64,000 nucleotides of DNA from Physcomitrium patens (lineage: Eukaryota > Streptophyta > Bryopsida > Funariales > Funariaceae): positions 12,363,290-12,427,289 of the forward strand of contig NC_037269.1 in NCBI RefSeq assembly GCF_000002425.4, given 5' to 3'. Of the stretch, positions 36,093 to 49,200 are shown one piece after another (positions within the stretch are counted from its first letter, which is position 1; every line of letters begins with the position of its first letter). Below the pieces are notes generated by a model that had not been told where the DNA came from, made no database searches, and worked only from the letters and a program-made list of their open reading frames with translations. Position numbers and translations under genes: made by a program.

Positions 36093-38033
36093 ATGAAGAG
36101 AACAATTACCAAAGAAGATAATGTATCAAAAAATGAATTTTTGCAACTACAATGGGGACTTGTTAAGCTGGAATCATGTGCAATACCTAATAAAGGTCTT
36201 ATCCTCTCCTTAGACCTCTCACCTTATTTTATAATAGAAGTATATTTAGGACCTAATAATCACAAAGTCTTTGCCTTATTAGATTCAGAAGCCTCAACAG
36301 GTTTTATAGATGAAGATTTTGTTAAAAATCAAAAAATATCTTTAGTAAAGAAAGTTAAATTTTTACAAGTAGAAGTCATAGATGGTCGTTCGTTATCTTC
36401 TGGAAATATTACCTATAAAATTATTCCTTTAAATATAGCAATTAAAGATCATAACAGCGTAATAGTATTTAATGTAATAAAATCTTCCTCTAATCCAGTT
36501 ATTTTAGGATTATCATGGCTAAAAAAATATAACCTTCAAATAGATTGGATTTCTCGTAACTTTATCTTTTGTGATAGTATAATCCAAGATTGCGTTAGCA
36601 AAGTAGAAGTATGTAAGTCCAGTACGTCCAAACCTATACTAGTAGGTGCAAAAGCTTTAATGCATGCTGCAAAAGAAGGATCATCTTTTGCTATATATGC
36701 TACACCCATTTCTAATGGTGAAACAACTTCGAGTGGTATTTCTAAGTAATATCAAGAATTCCAAGATGTTTTTGAAAAAAAAAATGTAGATATTCTTCTC
36801 GAGCATCGACCTTATGATTGTTCAATTGATCTACAAGAAGGAGCTTAACTACCATTCGGACTAATTTATAGTTTACTGTAGAATGAGTTGGCTGCATTAA
36901 AGGAGTACATTGATAAAAATTTGGAAAAGAATTTCATATGCCATTCTAAATCTCCAGCCAGAGCTCCTATCTTATTTGTGAAGAAGAAAGACGGATCTCT
37001 GAGAATGTGTGTGGATTATCAAGGACTCAATAAGATCACCATCAAATATAAGTATCCTTTGCCTTTGATTTCAGGACTTCTTGACTAACTCAATCAGGCA
37101 AAGATCTAAACCAAAATAAATCTACGAGGAGCATACAACTTAGTTTGTATCAAAGAAGGAGATGAATGGAAGTCTACTTTTTAAACTAGGTATGGATATT
37201 TTGAATATAATGTCATGCCTTTTAGACTCATGAATGCACCGGCCGCTTTTCAACATCTTATGAATGATATTTTTTATAAGTTTTTAGATGATTTTGTTAT
37301 TTACTATTTAGACAACATTTTAATCTACTCTAAGAACACAAAAGAATATGAGCTTCATATTCGTCACGTGTTACAGTAATTTAAAGATGCAAGATTATAT
37401 GCCAAGTTGGTAAAGTGTGTATTCTACACTACTCAAGTTATTTTTTTAGGATACATCATTTCTAACAAAAGCCTTATGATGGATCTCAAGAAGGTTCAAA
37501 CTATCATAGATTGGAAGATTCCAAGAACAGTACAAGATGTGCAATACTTTTTGGGCTTTGTTAATTACTATTGAATCTTCATCAAGAATTTTTTTCAAGT
37601 TGCAGCTCCACTTATACATTTGACTTGTAAAGACAAACTTGAGTGGAATAAAGAAGCAAAAGCATCATTTGATGTTTTAAAGAAGGAATTTATTTCTGCA
37701 CCAATCTTATATTGCACTGACTTTTTTATGGAAGTCAAATGCATCAAGGCATTTTTTATGGAAACAAATGCATCAGATTTTGCTATAGATGCCGTGTTGT
37801 CTCAAATGGGAACAGATGACAAACTCCATCCAATAGCTTTTCATTCAAGGAAATTTTTAGCGGCCAAGATTATTTATCAAATCCATGATAAAGAATTCTT
37901 TACAATCGTGGATTCATTTCAAGAATGGCATCATTATCTAGAAGGCACCTTAAGTCCAGTTATTGTGTATACAGACCATAAGAACCTCAAGTATTTCATG
38001 TGAGCACGTGTCTTGAATTATCGTCAAGCTCGT
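36093..38033 (+). pseudogene. G2 protease, reverse transcriptase and RNase H (fossil)
   Basis: Block 36093-36749 is the protease region ('FALLDSEASTGFIDEDFV', '[12 protein letters not shown]'). Block 36888-37088 begins the reverse transcriptase ('[22 protein letters not shown]'), which continues to about 37560. Block 37620-38003 is RNase H ('METNASDFAIDAVLSQMG'). Each has a close counterpart in G3. Confidence 0.88.
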
Positions 38034-39974
38034 TGTCATATTGTAACATGAATATATGGTGAAAATATAAATGAAAAAGATTTTATTAATATTTAGTCAT
38101 CTTAGATGTTAGAAACAATGGCCAATTTCAGTGCCAATATTCAGGGGCTAATTAATGTCACCCCATTGCAAGCTATACCACCGTATGTGACATCAACAAT
38201 ATGCTCCACTGGCGTCATCAAACCAAGTACCCTCTATATCAACGAAATAACCAGGATCATTTTCTATCCCTACATAAAATAAGCCTAGTAGGTATATACC
38301 AGTGGAGACACCCAATATGCCTGATGGAGGTACAAGAAGACCACTTCATTGTTTTTATTGCAGACAGATTGATCATTATGCTAGTGAATGTCCCAATCCC
38401 AAAGCCAATGATGATAACAAATCAATATATGGGAATTGCAAGCAGTCGGGGCATACTTATCAATAATATAATGCTCTATTCAATTTCAATAATGAAAATT
38501 AGCAGATCCAAAGCCAAGAAAAAAATTGAAGAAATAAATCGAAGACCTCAAGATTCTCTGATAAATTGGGTGGAATGTATCCAAGTTGTTCTTACCAAAA
38601 GTCGGCAAAAGGGGAAAGGACCAATTCAACATTTAGATGAACTTGATGTGAAGGGCCAATTTGATCCAATTACAGGGACATCCAATCCAGGTCCTATTAC
38701 GGGCCTCTTACCTAGTATGAGACCTGACTCGGTTGGGCAACACAATGAGGTTCCAATTACGGAGGCTTCAGTTCCATTTCAAGCTGTTCCGTTCTCTATG
38801 CCATTTCGAGGAAACATCTTTTCCATGGAAAGATTTTTTTAGAGGTGGGAATTCCATGGAAGCGTGGTCTGTTGTTGCAATTCCAAGTCTAGGATAGAAG
38901 AATATGGGACTTCACGGAGTAAAATAAAAATAAAAATAAAATAAAAAAAAAGAAAAAAAAAAAAAGAAAGAAAAAAGATGAAAAGGAAGAAGGCACGAGA
39001 AGATCGGGATTTTTGGAGTCAGAGAGCTAGCTTCAAGCTCCTTTGAAAGGTGTAAGACTTGGTTTCATAGGATTTGGCAAGACTTTATAATCGTTGTTCA
39101 AAGTTAGTATTTGTATTGGTGATTTGGATTTTTTACAATAAAGTTAGGGCTAGTACTCTTGACTGTTTTGTGAAATTGAAAAAACATGTGTCGATGAAAT
39201 TTTAAAAGTATCTAAATGGTTGAGTATGCCAAGCGCATGCAAAAACTTGTATTAATCTAACTATACAGATAGAGGATATTTGATCATTAGTGTAAAGAGG
39301 TATCAAAAGTTGGCAGATTGGAGTTGTTTAGGATTTTTGTGATATTTGGAGATCTACTAACTAGAATAAGGTGAATTTTGGTGTGATAAGTTGGGGACTG
39401 AAAGACAAAGTTGCTCACAAAGTTTGAATGAGAATTAATGGTTGCAAAAGGAGAAATTACAATTCAAAGTTCATCATCAACTTTCTAGGGGGCAGTCAAG
39501 GGACATCAATGTAGATTTACGATATTTTCTTGCAATCTATAAGTTGGATTGGATTGAAACTTCTTGAATATTTAGAAGACTTGCAAAGACACTAGCAGTA
39601 GAAGTTTTACAACAATCGGATGATCAAATTGAAAATTACAGCTTGCCAAAGCTCACTTTCTAGGATAAGGATTTAAAAATTTAAAAATTTAAAATTTAAA
39701 ATTAAAAAAGAAAAAAAAAAGAAAAATAATACTAATAAAAAAAATAAAACTAGCAAATGACAAAAGAATTTTTACTTATAATATCTTGAAGTTATAAAAA
39801 ATAGTATTTTTAAACATTTTGTATTGAAATTAAGCTTTTACATTGAAATCCAAAATAGTTTGTATTTAGATAGTTGAAACACACTAGACTACTTGGATAC
39901 TTGCAAAACATTGTTTTATCTTCCACTACCAAATTCTCGATGCATTGTCAAGCAAGATAGCATGTAATATGACA
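38034..39974 (+). mobile_element. E1: non-autonomous element with zinc-knuckle-like tract
   Basis: The unit runs from TGTCATATTGTAACATG to CATGTAATATGACA, so its ends are short inverted repeats of TG...CA type. Flanking TCGT (38030-38033) and CCAT (39975-39978) may be an aged target-site duplication; G2 sequence resumes cleanly afterwards. At about 38355-38400 a frame carries C-X2-C-X4-H-X4-C (CFYCRQIDHYASEC), with a second partial knuckle after it. A Pro/Gly-containing tract follows in 38640-38840. A pure A/T-rich purine run lies near 38920-38985. E2 shares all of these parts. No protease, polymerase or integrase was seen. Confidence 0.65.
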
Positions 39975-41600
39975 CCATTGGAGCATGTCTTTATCTGGAT
40001 TCAATTTTAAGATCACCTATCGACCCAAAAAACAATAAGGTCTATCGGATGCTCTTTCTAGACATTCTTATCTTGCACCAAAAGAAAGAGATGTATCTTT
40101 TGATCAACAAAGATCAATTCTCTTGAAGCCCGAGTATTTTCATCTTCGAGCTATAAAATCAACATTGACTATTGATTCAACATTTGTAAAGCAAATTCAA
40201 TCAAACATATCTTCTGATCTTCTTGTTCAAGATATCAAGGATACTTCTTCTAAGCTTCATGATACTTTCTAGTTTGAATTCAAGAATATTCTATTATATT
40301 TTAAAGGATGCCTGTATATTCCAGAAGGTGAAGCTTGATTACGTGTTCTTCAAGCTCATTATGACTTTCCAATAGAAGGACATTTTGGGTACAATAAAAC
40401 TTTGAAACTAATATCTAGGGATTTTTGGTGGGTGCAAATGTGAAAATTAGTCAAAGATTTTGTACAATCTTGTGATATTTGCTCAAGATCAAAAACTCCT
40501 CATCATCAATCTTACAGACTTCTTCAGCCATTACCTATTCAAGAACCATGGTCTTTTGTTTCTACCGATTTCATCTTGGATCTTCTAATCTCAAGTTTTT
40601 ATGACTCTATATTTGTGATAGTAGATCGTTTTACTAAGATGACACATTTTATACTATATACAAATCTATCACAGGTGAAGAAACACCTAAGCTTTTTATT
40701 GACAATATTTATCGCTATCATGGATTGCCAAAGGATATTATATCGGATAGGGGGACTCAATTTGTATCAAGATTTTGAAGAATCCTATTTAAGATTTTAA
40801 AAGTAGATATAAATCTTTTTTTAGCTTTTTATCATCAAACTTATAGACAAACGAAACGGATAAATCAAGTTTTGGAGCAGTATTTGAAATGTACCATCAA
40901 CTATCATCAAGTTGATTGGACAATTTTTTTACCATTGGCAGAGTTTGCATATAATAATTCAGTAAATTCTTCAATTCAAAAAACACCTTTCTTTGCCAAT
41001 TATGGTCATCATCCATGTCTTGATACTTTTGACTTTTCAAAAGTTGATAATAGTGCAGCTGAAGATAATGTAAATCACTTGTCAGAGCTACATATAACAA
41101 TAAAGATACAATTAAAGGAAGCTCAAGAATGACAAAAGACCAACGTAGATGCCTATCACAAGGAACAACTACAATATAATATAGGTGACAAAGTATGGTT
41201 ACTTTGTTGTAATATCAAGACTACTAGTCTTTGTGATAAATTAGATTATTGTAGGCAGGGACCTTTTTCTATTTGTAAACAAATCAATCCGGTTGCCTAT
41301 CGATTACATCTACCGAAGTCTATGAAGATCTACCATATATTCTACATGTTACTTCTGAAGCCATATAAGACAATGAATATCTTGGGAAGAAGACAAATGC
41401 CACCTCCTCTTATAGAAGTGGATAATAACCAAGAGTTTGAGGTAGAAGAAGTCTTAGACTCAAGGTGGCATCGAAATAGGTTGGAATATCTTGTTCATTG
41501 GCGTAGATAGGATGTTAGTGAATGCACATGGGAGCCATGAAAGAATCTTGTAAATACAACAAAGAAAGTTGAAGTCTTTCATCAACGAAATCCATCAAAA
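39975..41600 (+). pseudogene. G2 integrase and chromodomain (fossil)
   Basis: The integrase zinc-binding region lies at about 40330-40520. Core block 40576-40800 has 'IFVIVDRFTKMTHFI'. Block 40872-41132 carries 'WTIFLPLAEFAYNNSVNSS'. The chromodomain block 41322-41510 has 'FEVEEVLDSRWHRNRLEYLVHW'. The order and motifs match G3. Confidence 0.88.
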
Positions 41601-42169
41601 CCAAGATGAAGAATAGCAAACCTTTGCTATAAAAGGAAGAAGATCAAAAGAAAATAACATTCTACCTTCTATCTTTTATTATAGCTTTTGTATATTTGTA
41701 ATGAAGTAAAGCATCAATAATCAGCAGATTCTATTCAAGAGCTTTCATTTACAAACTTACCAAATAAGACATTGTGATTGTCACAACCTTCAAGACGACG
41801 AAATCGAGATGAAGATCCTGAAGAACGACATGTCCTTCCACAAATAGATGGCAAGATGCAACGTCTTTGGTATCACGACCTTTGAAGAGACTCCCGATGT
41901 TTAGTGATTTTATTAGAAGTAGGAACAACTCTTGATTGTATTTTAAATGTTTTATTTGAAGGAAGTTATAAAGGCATCAACAATGACCAAATAACAAGGT
42001 AGTCTTCTTGCCTTGATATTGGACACTATAGATAGTTGAGAGGACCTATCAACCATCTTCGAAGAGAACAAAGATTGAAGTATGTAGCAAATACAATTCG
42101 CTGCATCTTAGACTTCTACAACATATGAAGACCGCTCCTCATAGAAGTCGTCTCTAGAAGGGAGGGTAA

Positions 42170-42718
42170 TATCACAGACATATATATTTACCTCAATAGT
42201 TACTTATATGATTAAATAGAAGTAGGTAAATATAAAATAATTTCATAAAGTCTTCTACAAAAGCTTTTTAGAAGCTTCTTAGATGTGGTTTTGACTTTAG
42301 ATGTATTTGTAGATTAGAAACTTGGCCAAAAAGCTAACCTTGTATTGGTAGCTTGAAGAACAAGTTATCTCCATATAGTAGCTTGTAGAACAAGTCAACT
42401 ACGTGGCACATACACAGATAATTTGTCTTGCAAGATAAGACATGTGGCTAGCAAAATCAACACATATTGGTGGTCTTATAGGACATCGCCATGTGGCTCT
42501 TAGTTAGATAGTATATATGGAGGCAAGAGTGAAGTCTTCTTCATTCTTGTCAACACTTTTCTAGTCTTAGTCTTGTTTCAAGACTTTCTAGTTTTCTTGT
42601 TTTTGACAATAGCCATTCTAATTAATATTACATCACCTTTTGAGAAACTTTTTAATTCTCTTTAGTGATAGAAGAGTGTATTGAAGACTCACTTTCTTTG
42701 AGATTCATGTCCTTGATA
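42170..42718 (+). repeat. 3' LTR of G2
   Basis: The LTR begins TATCACAGAC after a purine tract and ends CCTTGATA, mirroring the G3 LTR (TGTCACGG to CCTTGACA). A TATA-type sequence lies near 42511-42520. GAAgcTTC occurs near 42274-42281. Confidence 0.9.
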
Positions 42719-43156
42719 AAGACAAGGATTCAAGACTAAGAAATGGAGTTACCTTGACATTAGAACAATAACTGAATATCAGGTAAGAAGGTTCTCGATA
42801 GACCACAAGAAATCAGTTTTTGAGACTAAAGATTCCCTCAGCCTTAACTCCTATATATACTAGGTCCTAGGAAGCTTCTTGAAAAGTTTCAATGAAGCTT
42901 AAAAATAAAGCAAGTCTAAGATCTTTCTTTGGCAACTTCTTAAATCATCTAATGCCTCTTAGAATCCTCAAAGATCTCCTATGGCCTTTTAGAACTTTCT
43001 TAAAATCTATTGAAACCTTCTAAAATCTTATTAGAATGTTCTAATATCTTTTAGTACCTTCTAAAATCTTCTAGAATCTACAAAAATCTTCTTAGAACCT
43101 TCTAGAACCTCCTAGAATCTTCTGAAACCTTCTTCAATTGTAAGTCCATGATATTA
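42719..43156 (-). repeat. Main part of the 5' LTR of G1, with phased heat-shock-element pattern
   Basis: This continues the LTR begun at 34603 on the far side of G2 and parallels 25220-25611. At 43095-43122 GAA, TTC, GAA, TCC, GAA, TTC occur every 5 bp, six phased pentamers with one mismatch. A minus-strand TATA-type box (TATATATA) lies at about 42852-42859. Confidence 0.85.
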
Positions 43157-43373
43157 AGTGGAGGAATAATTAGATAAATATATGGGACTAAACGAGTTGT
43201 TGAGGGAGTTTCAAAAGTAATTTGGATAACTTTCATTATTTGAAAAGTCTCTTTTAGAAGTGAAGAAATTAGAGTTGTTCCTACAAGCTACAAATGAAAT
43301 ATTAGAAAATAGATTGTTTTTCTTTTTTTAAGATGGAACAATAGAAGATAGTCTTACTACTGATTGGAGAAGG

Positions 43374-45180
43374 TTGGAAGAAGTGGTGAGCTTCATTACT
43401 AAGCAACAACATGTGAAGTGTAGAGGATTTGGGACAAAGGTGGAAGCTATAGCAATGAAAGTTATAAAAGCTCTAACAACAACTTTATTGACTCCTACTC
43501 CATCAAGTTCTTTAAAGAATAAAAATGTAGATGAAGAAATCCTTGATGAATTGATGAGAAGTATGAGAGAAATGAAGATAGAAATGAATACTTTGAAAAA
43601 AGACATAAGGTTAGGTACTTCACAATTGATTGAAGGAATAAAGGGATTTGTAGTGAGATGCATTTGGTATAATGATCTAAACCACAAATATGGTAATTGT
43701 GGATTATATACAAATAACATGAAGAATGGTATTATTATCTTCAACGAAGACAAAACGAGAGATGCTGCAATAAATAAGCCTCTAAAGACTAACTTTCAAA
43801 GAGCAAGTATAGAGTATAGAGTATAGATTGAAAAAGAGTAACTCTTCACTTGGTAAGAAAGTAGAGACTTATACCATTGAGGTTAAATACATCTAGGTGT
43901 AAACCTCTAAACATGTATGTAAAAAAATAATGATGACGGGAGCTCAAGCTATTAGAAGACTAACTAAATGAAATAATCCAATTGATGTAATGACCATCAA
44001 GGCCTATTTAGTGAGTGATCATGAAAAGAAAGAATCTTATGATACATCAATGGTGATCAAAAGAGGTAAAATTAATAAAGAAGAAGAGGTAGGAGAGTGA
44101 ACCAACAAAAAAAAGGCTCCAAGTGGTAGAAATACTACTCTAGGAGAAGGATCAAGAAGCAACAGAAGGCAGAAGCAAGAAGCCAAATCTTCTACTTAAC
44201 ATCCAGGAGATGATGTTCTACTGTCAAAAAAGAAGTGGGAGGAGGCAATTGATAGTAATAAGGATAAAAAAAAAAAAAATAATATTAAGTAAAAGAATAA
44301 GGGATTAGCCTATAAACTTCAATCTAATATTGAATTCTTAGTTGATATAAAAGGTATCTTAGAAGAGTAGATTTTGGATGCCAAGATTAAATTTATCTTA
44401 AGAAAAGCTTTTGATATTGCCAAATAAGATTTGTATGAGCTCATCTTTGATATTATCAAGAAGAAGAAGCAAATAACAACTGAAATAATGATGGCAAGAG
44501 CATTGAATACTCTGATGACTAACGAAGAAGAAGAAGAGATTGAACAAGTTTTTGCCTTGAAATGTGATAATATAGATAGTAGTGACCAGAACAAAAGCTA
44601 TGGAGTTATTTATAATAAGATTATGAAAACATAAGTTAATATTATAGAAGAAGATTTATATGATGAAATAAAAGATGAAATATTACAAATATTTTTATAT
44701 GATGGAGTGGCTAACATGAAGGTGGAAGCCAATACTAGAAAGACTTGAAAAGGAGTTACATTGGAAGCCAAGGTATCTCAGTGTAAGATCAATAAGCTAT
44801 AGAAAAATGATCGTGAAGCTTTGACAATTTATACTCATCCATTTTGAGCAAAAGCTACTATAGAGACATGTATAAAGATTAGAGGCCTTGAAGAACCAAT
44901 CCTAGTATTAGTGGATCATGGCTCTAAGATCAACATCTTGTCTAAAAAGATTTATGAGAAGAATAAGTAGCCCATTGACACCAATCATGGATGGATATTA
45001 AGAGCTGCCAATAGTGAAAGAGATAGCTTTTAAAGAGCATGTCTAGCAGTGGGCATCAAAATTGGTGATGTGTAAGTAAAGCAAAACTTCTTTGTGAAAA
45101 ATAAAAGAAGTTATCTAATAATTTTGGGGCATCTATATATCATTGCAATAAGGATGGAGACCAAAATGTTAGATGATGGC
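43374..45180 (+). pseudogene. G4 gag and protease region (fossil)
   Basis: The 150-residue block 43374-43826 has a helical Glu/Lys-rich stretch (about residues 45-80) and a zinc-knuckle-like 'CIWYNDLNHKYGNC'. A later region (about 44860-45180) contains 'IRGLEEPILVLVDHGSKINILS' and 'LIILGHLYI', resembling a retropepsin domain. Between them lie Lys/Glu-rich frames such as 44431-44634. Confidence 0.65.
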
Positions 45181-45599
45181 TCATATTATTCCAGGATTTG
45201 TAGCCATGATGGTAGAAGGTTTATCTAATTTTTCAAAATAAGGCCAGAATATAAGAGGCATAGAGAATAAGTTAGAGAAACTTCTATGAACCATGAGTAT
45301 GTTAATTTTTTGAATTTTTAGATTGCATACATAGAGCATGGAGTGCCATGGGTAGAAAAAAATCATCTATTATAGCATGTCCCAATATACAGAGAAGTAA
45401 TTGTAAGATTTGAAGTTTGATAGATGTGAGAGTTTTTAAAAGATTAAAGATTTGGATTTTAAATATAGAGGATTAATTATGAATATTAAAAAAAAATTAA
45501 AAAGACTTGGTGTGATTTTGAATGATGAGTCTATTTTTAGAGATATTAAAGAAGAAGATTTTTTAAATGATATTTTATAAGTTTTAAAAACTTTGTAAG

Positions 45600-46205
45600 G
45601 AGAAGACATTTTATTTATTAACATGATGGTAGAGACTCATTCAAAAGGACTGTATGAAGAGATATTGAAGATAGCTATTGATGCAAAGTTGATTGAGAGT
45701 TACAACTTAAAAATTAAAGTAATAGTGAATACGAAATATAAGACTATAATAAAGAAGGTAACGCCAATAGTAACACAACTGCTACCAGACTGTGAAGATC
45801 ATATTAAGAAAGTTGAAAAAAAATCTAGACTAAAGGAGATAAGAAAGATTAGACATAATTTCATGGAAGAGACTTTTGCCAAACTAAAGATTGGAAGGAA
45901 TGAGTTCTTAAAAGAACTTGAAAAAAAAAGATTCTGAGAAATGATCTTTAGGCATGATAAGGCTTTTGCTTCTTTATTAGATGAGATTAGATGTATTAGT
46001 ATAAAGATTATTGCATTAATGGTCATTTTTACTATTCCACATGTACATTGGAAATTGAAGCCAATTCTTGTGAGAAAAGCCTTGCTTCCTAAGTTGATGA
46101 ATCTATTGAAGAAAAGATATAAATGAGAATATTTGATCCATCTATGGCTCCATATTCTAATCGATGGTTCATAGAAGAAGTTTAGAACTTTGAGATTCAT
46201 TCTAG
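45600..46205 (+). pseudogene. G4 reverse transcriptase, first part (fossil)
   Basis: Block 45623-45937 ends in a basic stretch with 'FLKELEKKRF'. Block 45941-46126 carries 'IPHVHWKLKPILVRKALLPKLMNLL', the usual approach to the reverse transcriptase domain. The region stops at the insertion of the solo LTR at 46211. Confidence 0.65.
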
Positions 46206-46210
46206 ATATG

Positions 46211-49200
46211 TATTACAAATATATATATTTATTCCAATAGTTACTTATATGATTAGATAAAAATAAATAAATATAGATTAATTTTATAAAGTATTCTAGA
46301 AAATCTTCTTAGAAGTTTCATATATGTGATTTTGACTTTAGATGTGTTTGTAGGTTAGAAACTTAGCCAAGAAGTTAACCATATGTTGGTAGCTTGTAGA
46401 ATAAGTTAATTCTATGTTGTAGCTTATAGAACAAACTAAGTATGTGGTGCTGTCATATGGCATGATTTGCAATCTGAGAATATACGGGATATGTAGTTGT
46501 AGAGAGTTTAGCTTTGGCTTATATATGATGTCTTAGCTCCCAAAAACTCCTTTATTTGCATAAAAGTTCAAAATATAACAAAATCCTTCAAAATATTGTC
46601 GTGTTGTGGTTTGGCTATTATATGAAAATAATATAATTATATACTTAATATATAATTTACTAAATAAAATGGTGAGAGCCATATTAATAGATTTTAGTTG
46701 ATTGTAGAATATAATTTGATTATTACCTTAAAAAGAGGTTGTTTAAAAAGATTACTATAGAATTTGTATAACTTTAATTTCTTTTGATAGTAGTTTTTAA
46801 GATCGGTTTTGATTAATAGTAACTTCTAAATATTTAGAGTCACCTTTGTTAGACATTAGTGATCTTTAAAAACTTATTTTGATTCTCTTATTTAGTGTTT
46901 AAAGCATAAATTATGTAAATTCTATAAGAAAAAAGGTTGAAGAAGGGTTTCAATAGCAAAGAGAGTTTAGGGCATCCATATAGATGAATGAAGATAGATG
47001 ATGAAAATCTCCATTCTTATTGGTCGAAAATCAAAACCAATAGGCTTTGAGGAGGATGTTTGAGGCCATATTAGAGATTAGGGTTGATTTTTCGGAGCCA
47101 TTCGAGCTTTGAAGGCTAGGGTCAGCAAGTTTAAATTTTTGGCCATGGTTTTGGTGCAAATCTTGTATAATTTGGAGTTTATATGAAAGAGATATAAGCG
47201 CTTAAAGTTAAGGTATTGATTTGGGAACTACTATCACTATTTTTGACATAATGTATGCATACGGAGAACAATTGAGGATTAGCAACCTCAACTAGAGAGA
47301 GTACTTTTGCGGCTATATTTTTTGCATATTGCTTGCTAGATTTCAAGTTGAAGTGATGGAGTTATTGGATTTTGAAGTCAGCACATACAATCTAAAGATA
47401 GTAAGTAATCTGATTCACTAATGGTTATGTCTTGAGCTATATCTTAAGTAATTTGACAAGTTTTTGGCTCAAAATTTTAGAAAATGTATAATTTCATGTT
47501 AGTAAAATTTGTACATAAGTTTGATGACATTTGAATATTGGGCTCTTGAAATATTAAGAAAATAGTGCTTAGGTGCTTATAAATTAGGGTTTAGAGCATC
47601 TTCTAAGATTTCTTAGATGCCAAAAGATCGGGAGTGAATTTGCGATTGGTTTTTTTGTCGTAAAAGTTAAAGATAAATTCTACCTATTATATAATTTTAA
47701 AACAAACTAAATGACTAGATCAAGAGTTATGAATTTCTAAAGTTCAAGACAAGAAAATTCTTCATGGGAAAAATATGTTTTGAAGGGATTTTATTATATT
47801 TTATTTTTTATACAAATTAAAGGAGTTTTAGAAGCTAAAACAAGATTCATATAAAGGTTTAAGCTAAACTCTCTGTAGTTAGATACCTAGTATATTTCCA
47901 GATAGCAAATCATGCAATACAACAATGTTTTCTTTTTACAAAAGATATTTTTATCCTAAACTTTGAAAATTCATATATCTTGATTCAACCATTCAATTTT
48001 TTCTAAAATTTCTATTTGACATAGATTCTATTTTTAAACTTTTCCACAAAAAAAATGAATAGTAAATCTATTACCAAACTTTTGACATCTTAGAAATCCT
48101 AGCAGGTGCTCTAAATCCTAATCTACAAGCACCCAAAAACTATTTTCTTCATATCTCAAAAAATCAAAATCCAAATACCACAAATATTATTTATAAAGTT
48201 TGATTATATAAAAATATACATTCTTAGAAATTTTTAGTCAAAATCTTATCAAATTGCATAAGATATAGCTCAAAGAATAACCACTAGTAATTTAGGTCAC
48301 TTACTAACCTTAGATTTGCAAGCATTGACTTCAATCTCTAATATCTCCTTCATTCAAACTTAAAAACCATCCAAAAGTATGCCAAAAGTATAGCTGAAAG
48401 AGTGCTCTTTTTGACCTTAGTTGCCCATCCTCTGTTGCTTTTTGTATATGTGCATTATATCCAAAAGAATGACAATAGGTACAAAATCAATACCCTAAGT
48501 TTGAGCATCCATATTTTTTTTTATATAGACTCCAAATCACACAAAATTTGTACCAAAACCATAGCAAAAAACCTAAGCTTACTGATCTTAGCCTCCAAAG
48601 CTCAAATGCCTTCAAAACACTAATCCTAATGTCTAATATCATCTTAGGTAACCTCCTTGAAGTCCATTGGTGATGATTTTTGACCAATAATAATGGAGAT
48701 TTTCATCATCTATCTCCATTCATCTATATGGATGCCCTAAACTCTCTTTTTGCTACCAAAACTCCTCTCCAACTCTTTTTTTTTTATAAGATTTATTCAA
48801 TATATGCCCTAAACATCATATAAAAGAAATAAAATAAGACTTTAAGGATCACCAATATCTAACAAAGGTGACTCTAAATATTTAAAACTTACTATTTATA
48901 AGCTCAACTTCAAAGTTACTATTAAAAGAAAATAAAGTTATATAAATTCTAATAGAAGCCCTTTTAAATTATCTCTTTTTGAAGTTATAATCTATCCACA
49001 TCCTACAACCAATAAAAAATCCACTAACATGGCTTTCTCTATATTATCTAGTATATTATGTATTAAATATATAAACACATTTTTTTTTACATGGTAGCCG
49101 AACTACAATATGATAATTCAAATATAGATAACTTGCCTTGTAAGTTAAGACATGTGGTTAGCAAACTCAACACATTTTGGAGGTCCTATAGGACATGGCC

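Larger units (their letters stand above)
34625..42718 (+). mobile_element. G2: Gypsy chromovirus inserted in the 5' LTR of G1
   Basis: Flanking copies of AAGAC (34620-34624 and 42719-42723) form a perfect 5-bp target-site duplication inside a G1 LTR. LTR sequence is recognisable at 34625-34963 and 42170-42718, with a purine tract (AGAAGGGAGGG) before the latter. The interior on the plus strand has gag, protease, reverse transcriptase, RNase H, integrase and chromodomain, all close to G3. E1 interrupts it at 38034. The LTRs differ at about one base in ten by eye, younger than G1 and older than G3. It is broken in many places. Confidence 0.93.
25198..43156 (-). mobile_element. G1: old Gypsy chromovirus, interrupted by three insertions
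   Basis: The 3' LTR is 25198-25611. The 5' LTR is split into 34603-34624 and 42719-43156 by the G2 insertion. Coding remnants on the minus strand follow Gypsy order: gag (about 33550-34200), protease (about 32900-33260), reverse transcriptase (about 31850-32560), RNase H (about 31467-31850), integrase (about 26560-27560) and chromodomain (26283-26546). E3 and F1 sit inside the pol region. LTR divergence looks like one base in four or five, making this among the oldest elements. It is broken throughout. No target-site duplication was recognised. Confidence 0.88.

Noticed and set aside
38201-38842. 213-codon frame as a host gene
   Set aside because: It lies entirely within E1, and its neighbouring frame holds the zinc-knuckle tract. 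The same tract recurs in E2, so it belongs to the repeat.
43374-43826. 150-codon frame as a host zinc-finger gene
   Set aside because: It is followed by protease-like, polymerase and integrase pieces in Gypsy order on the same strand, so it is a gag remnant.
46451-49115. F2 as a microRNA precursor gene
   Set aside because: The arms are more than 1 kb long and are diverged copies of a dispersed repeat, unlike a plant miRNA hairpin. siRNA production is possible but not shown.
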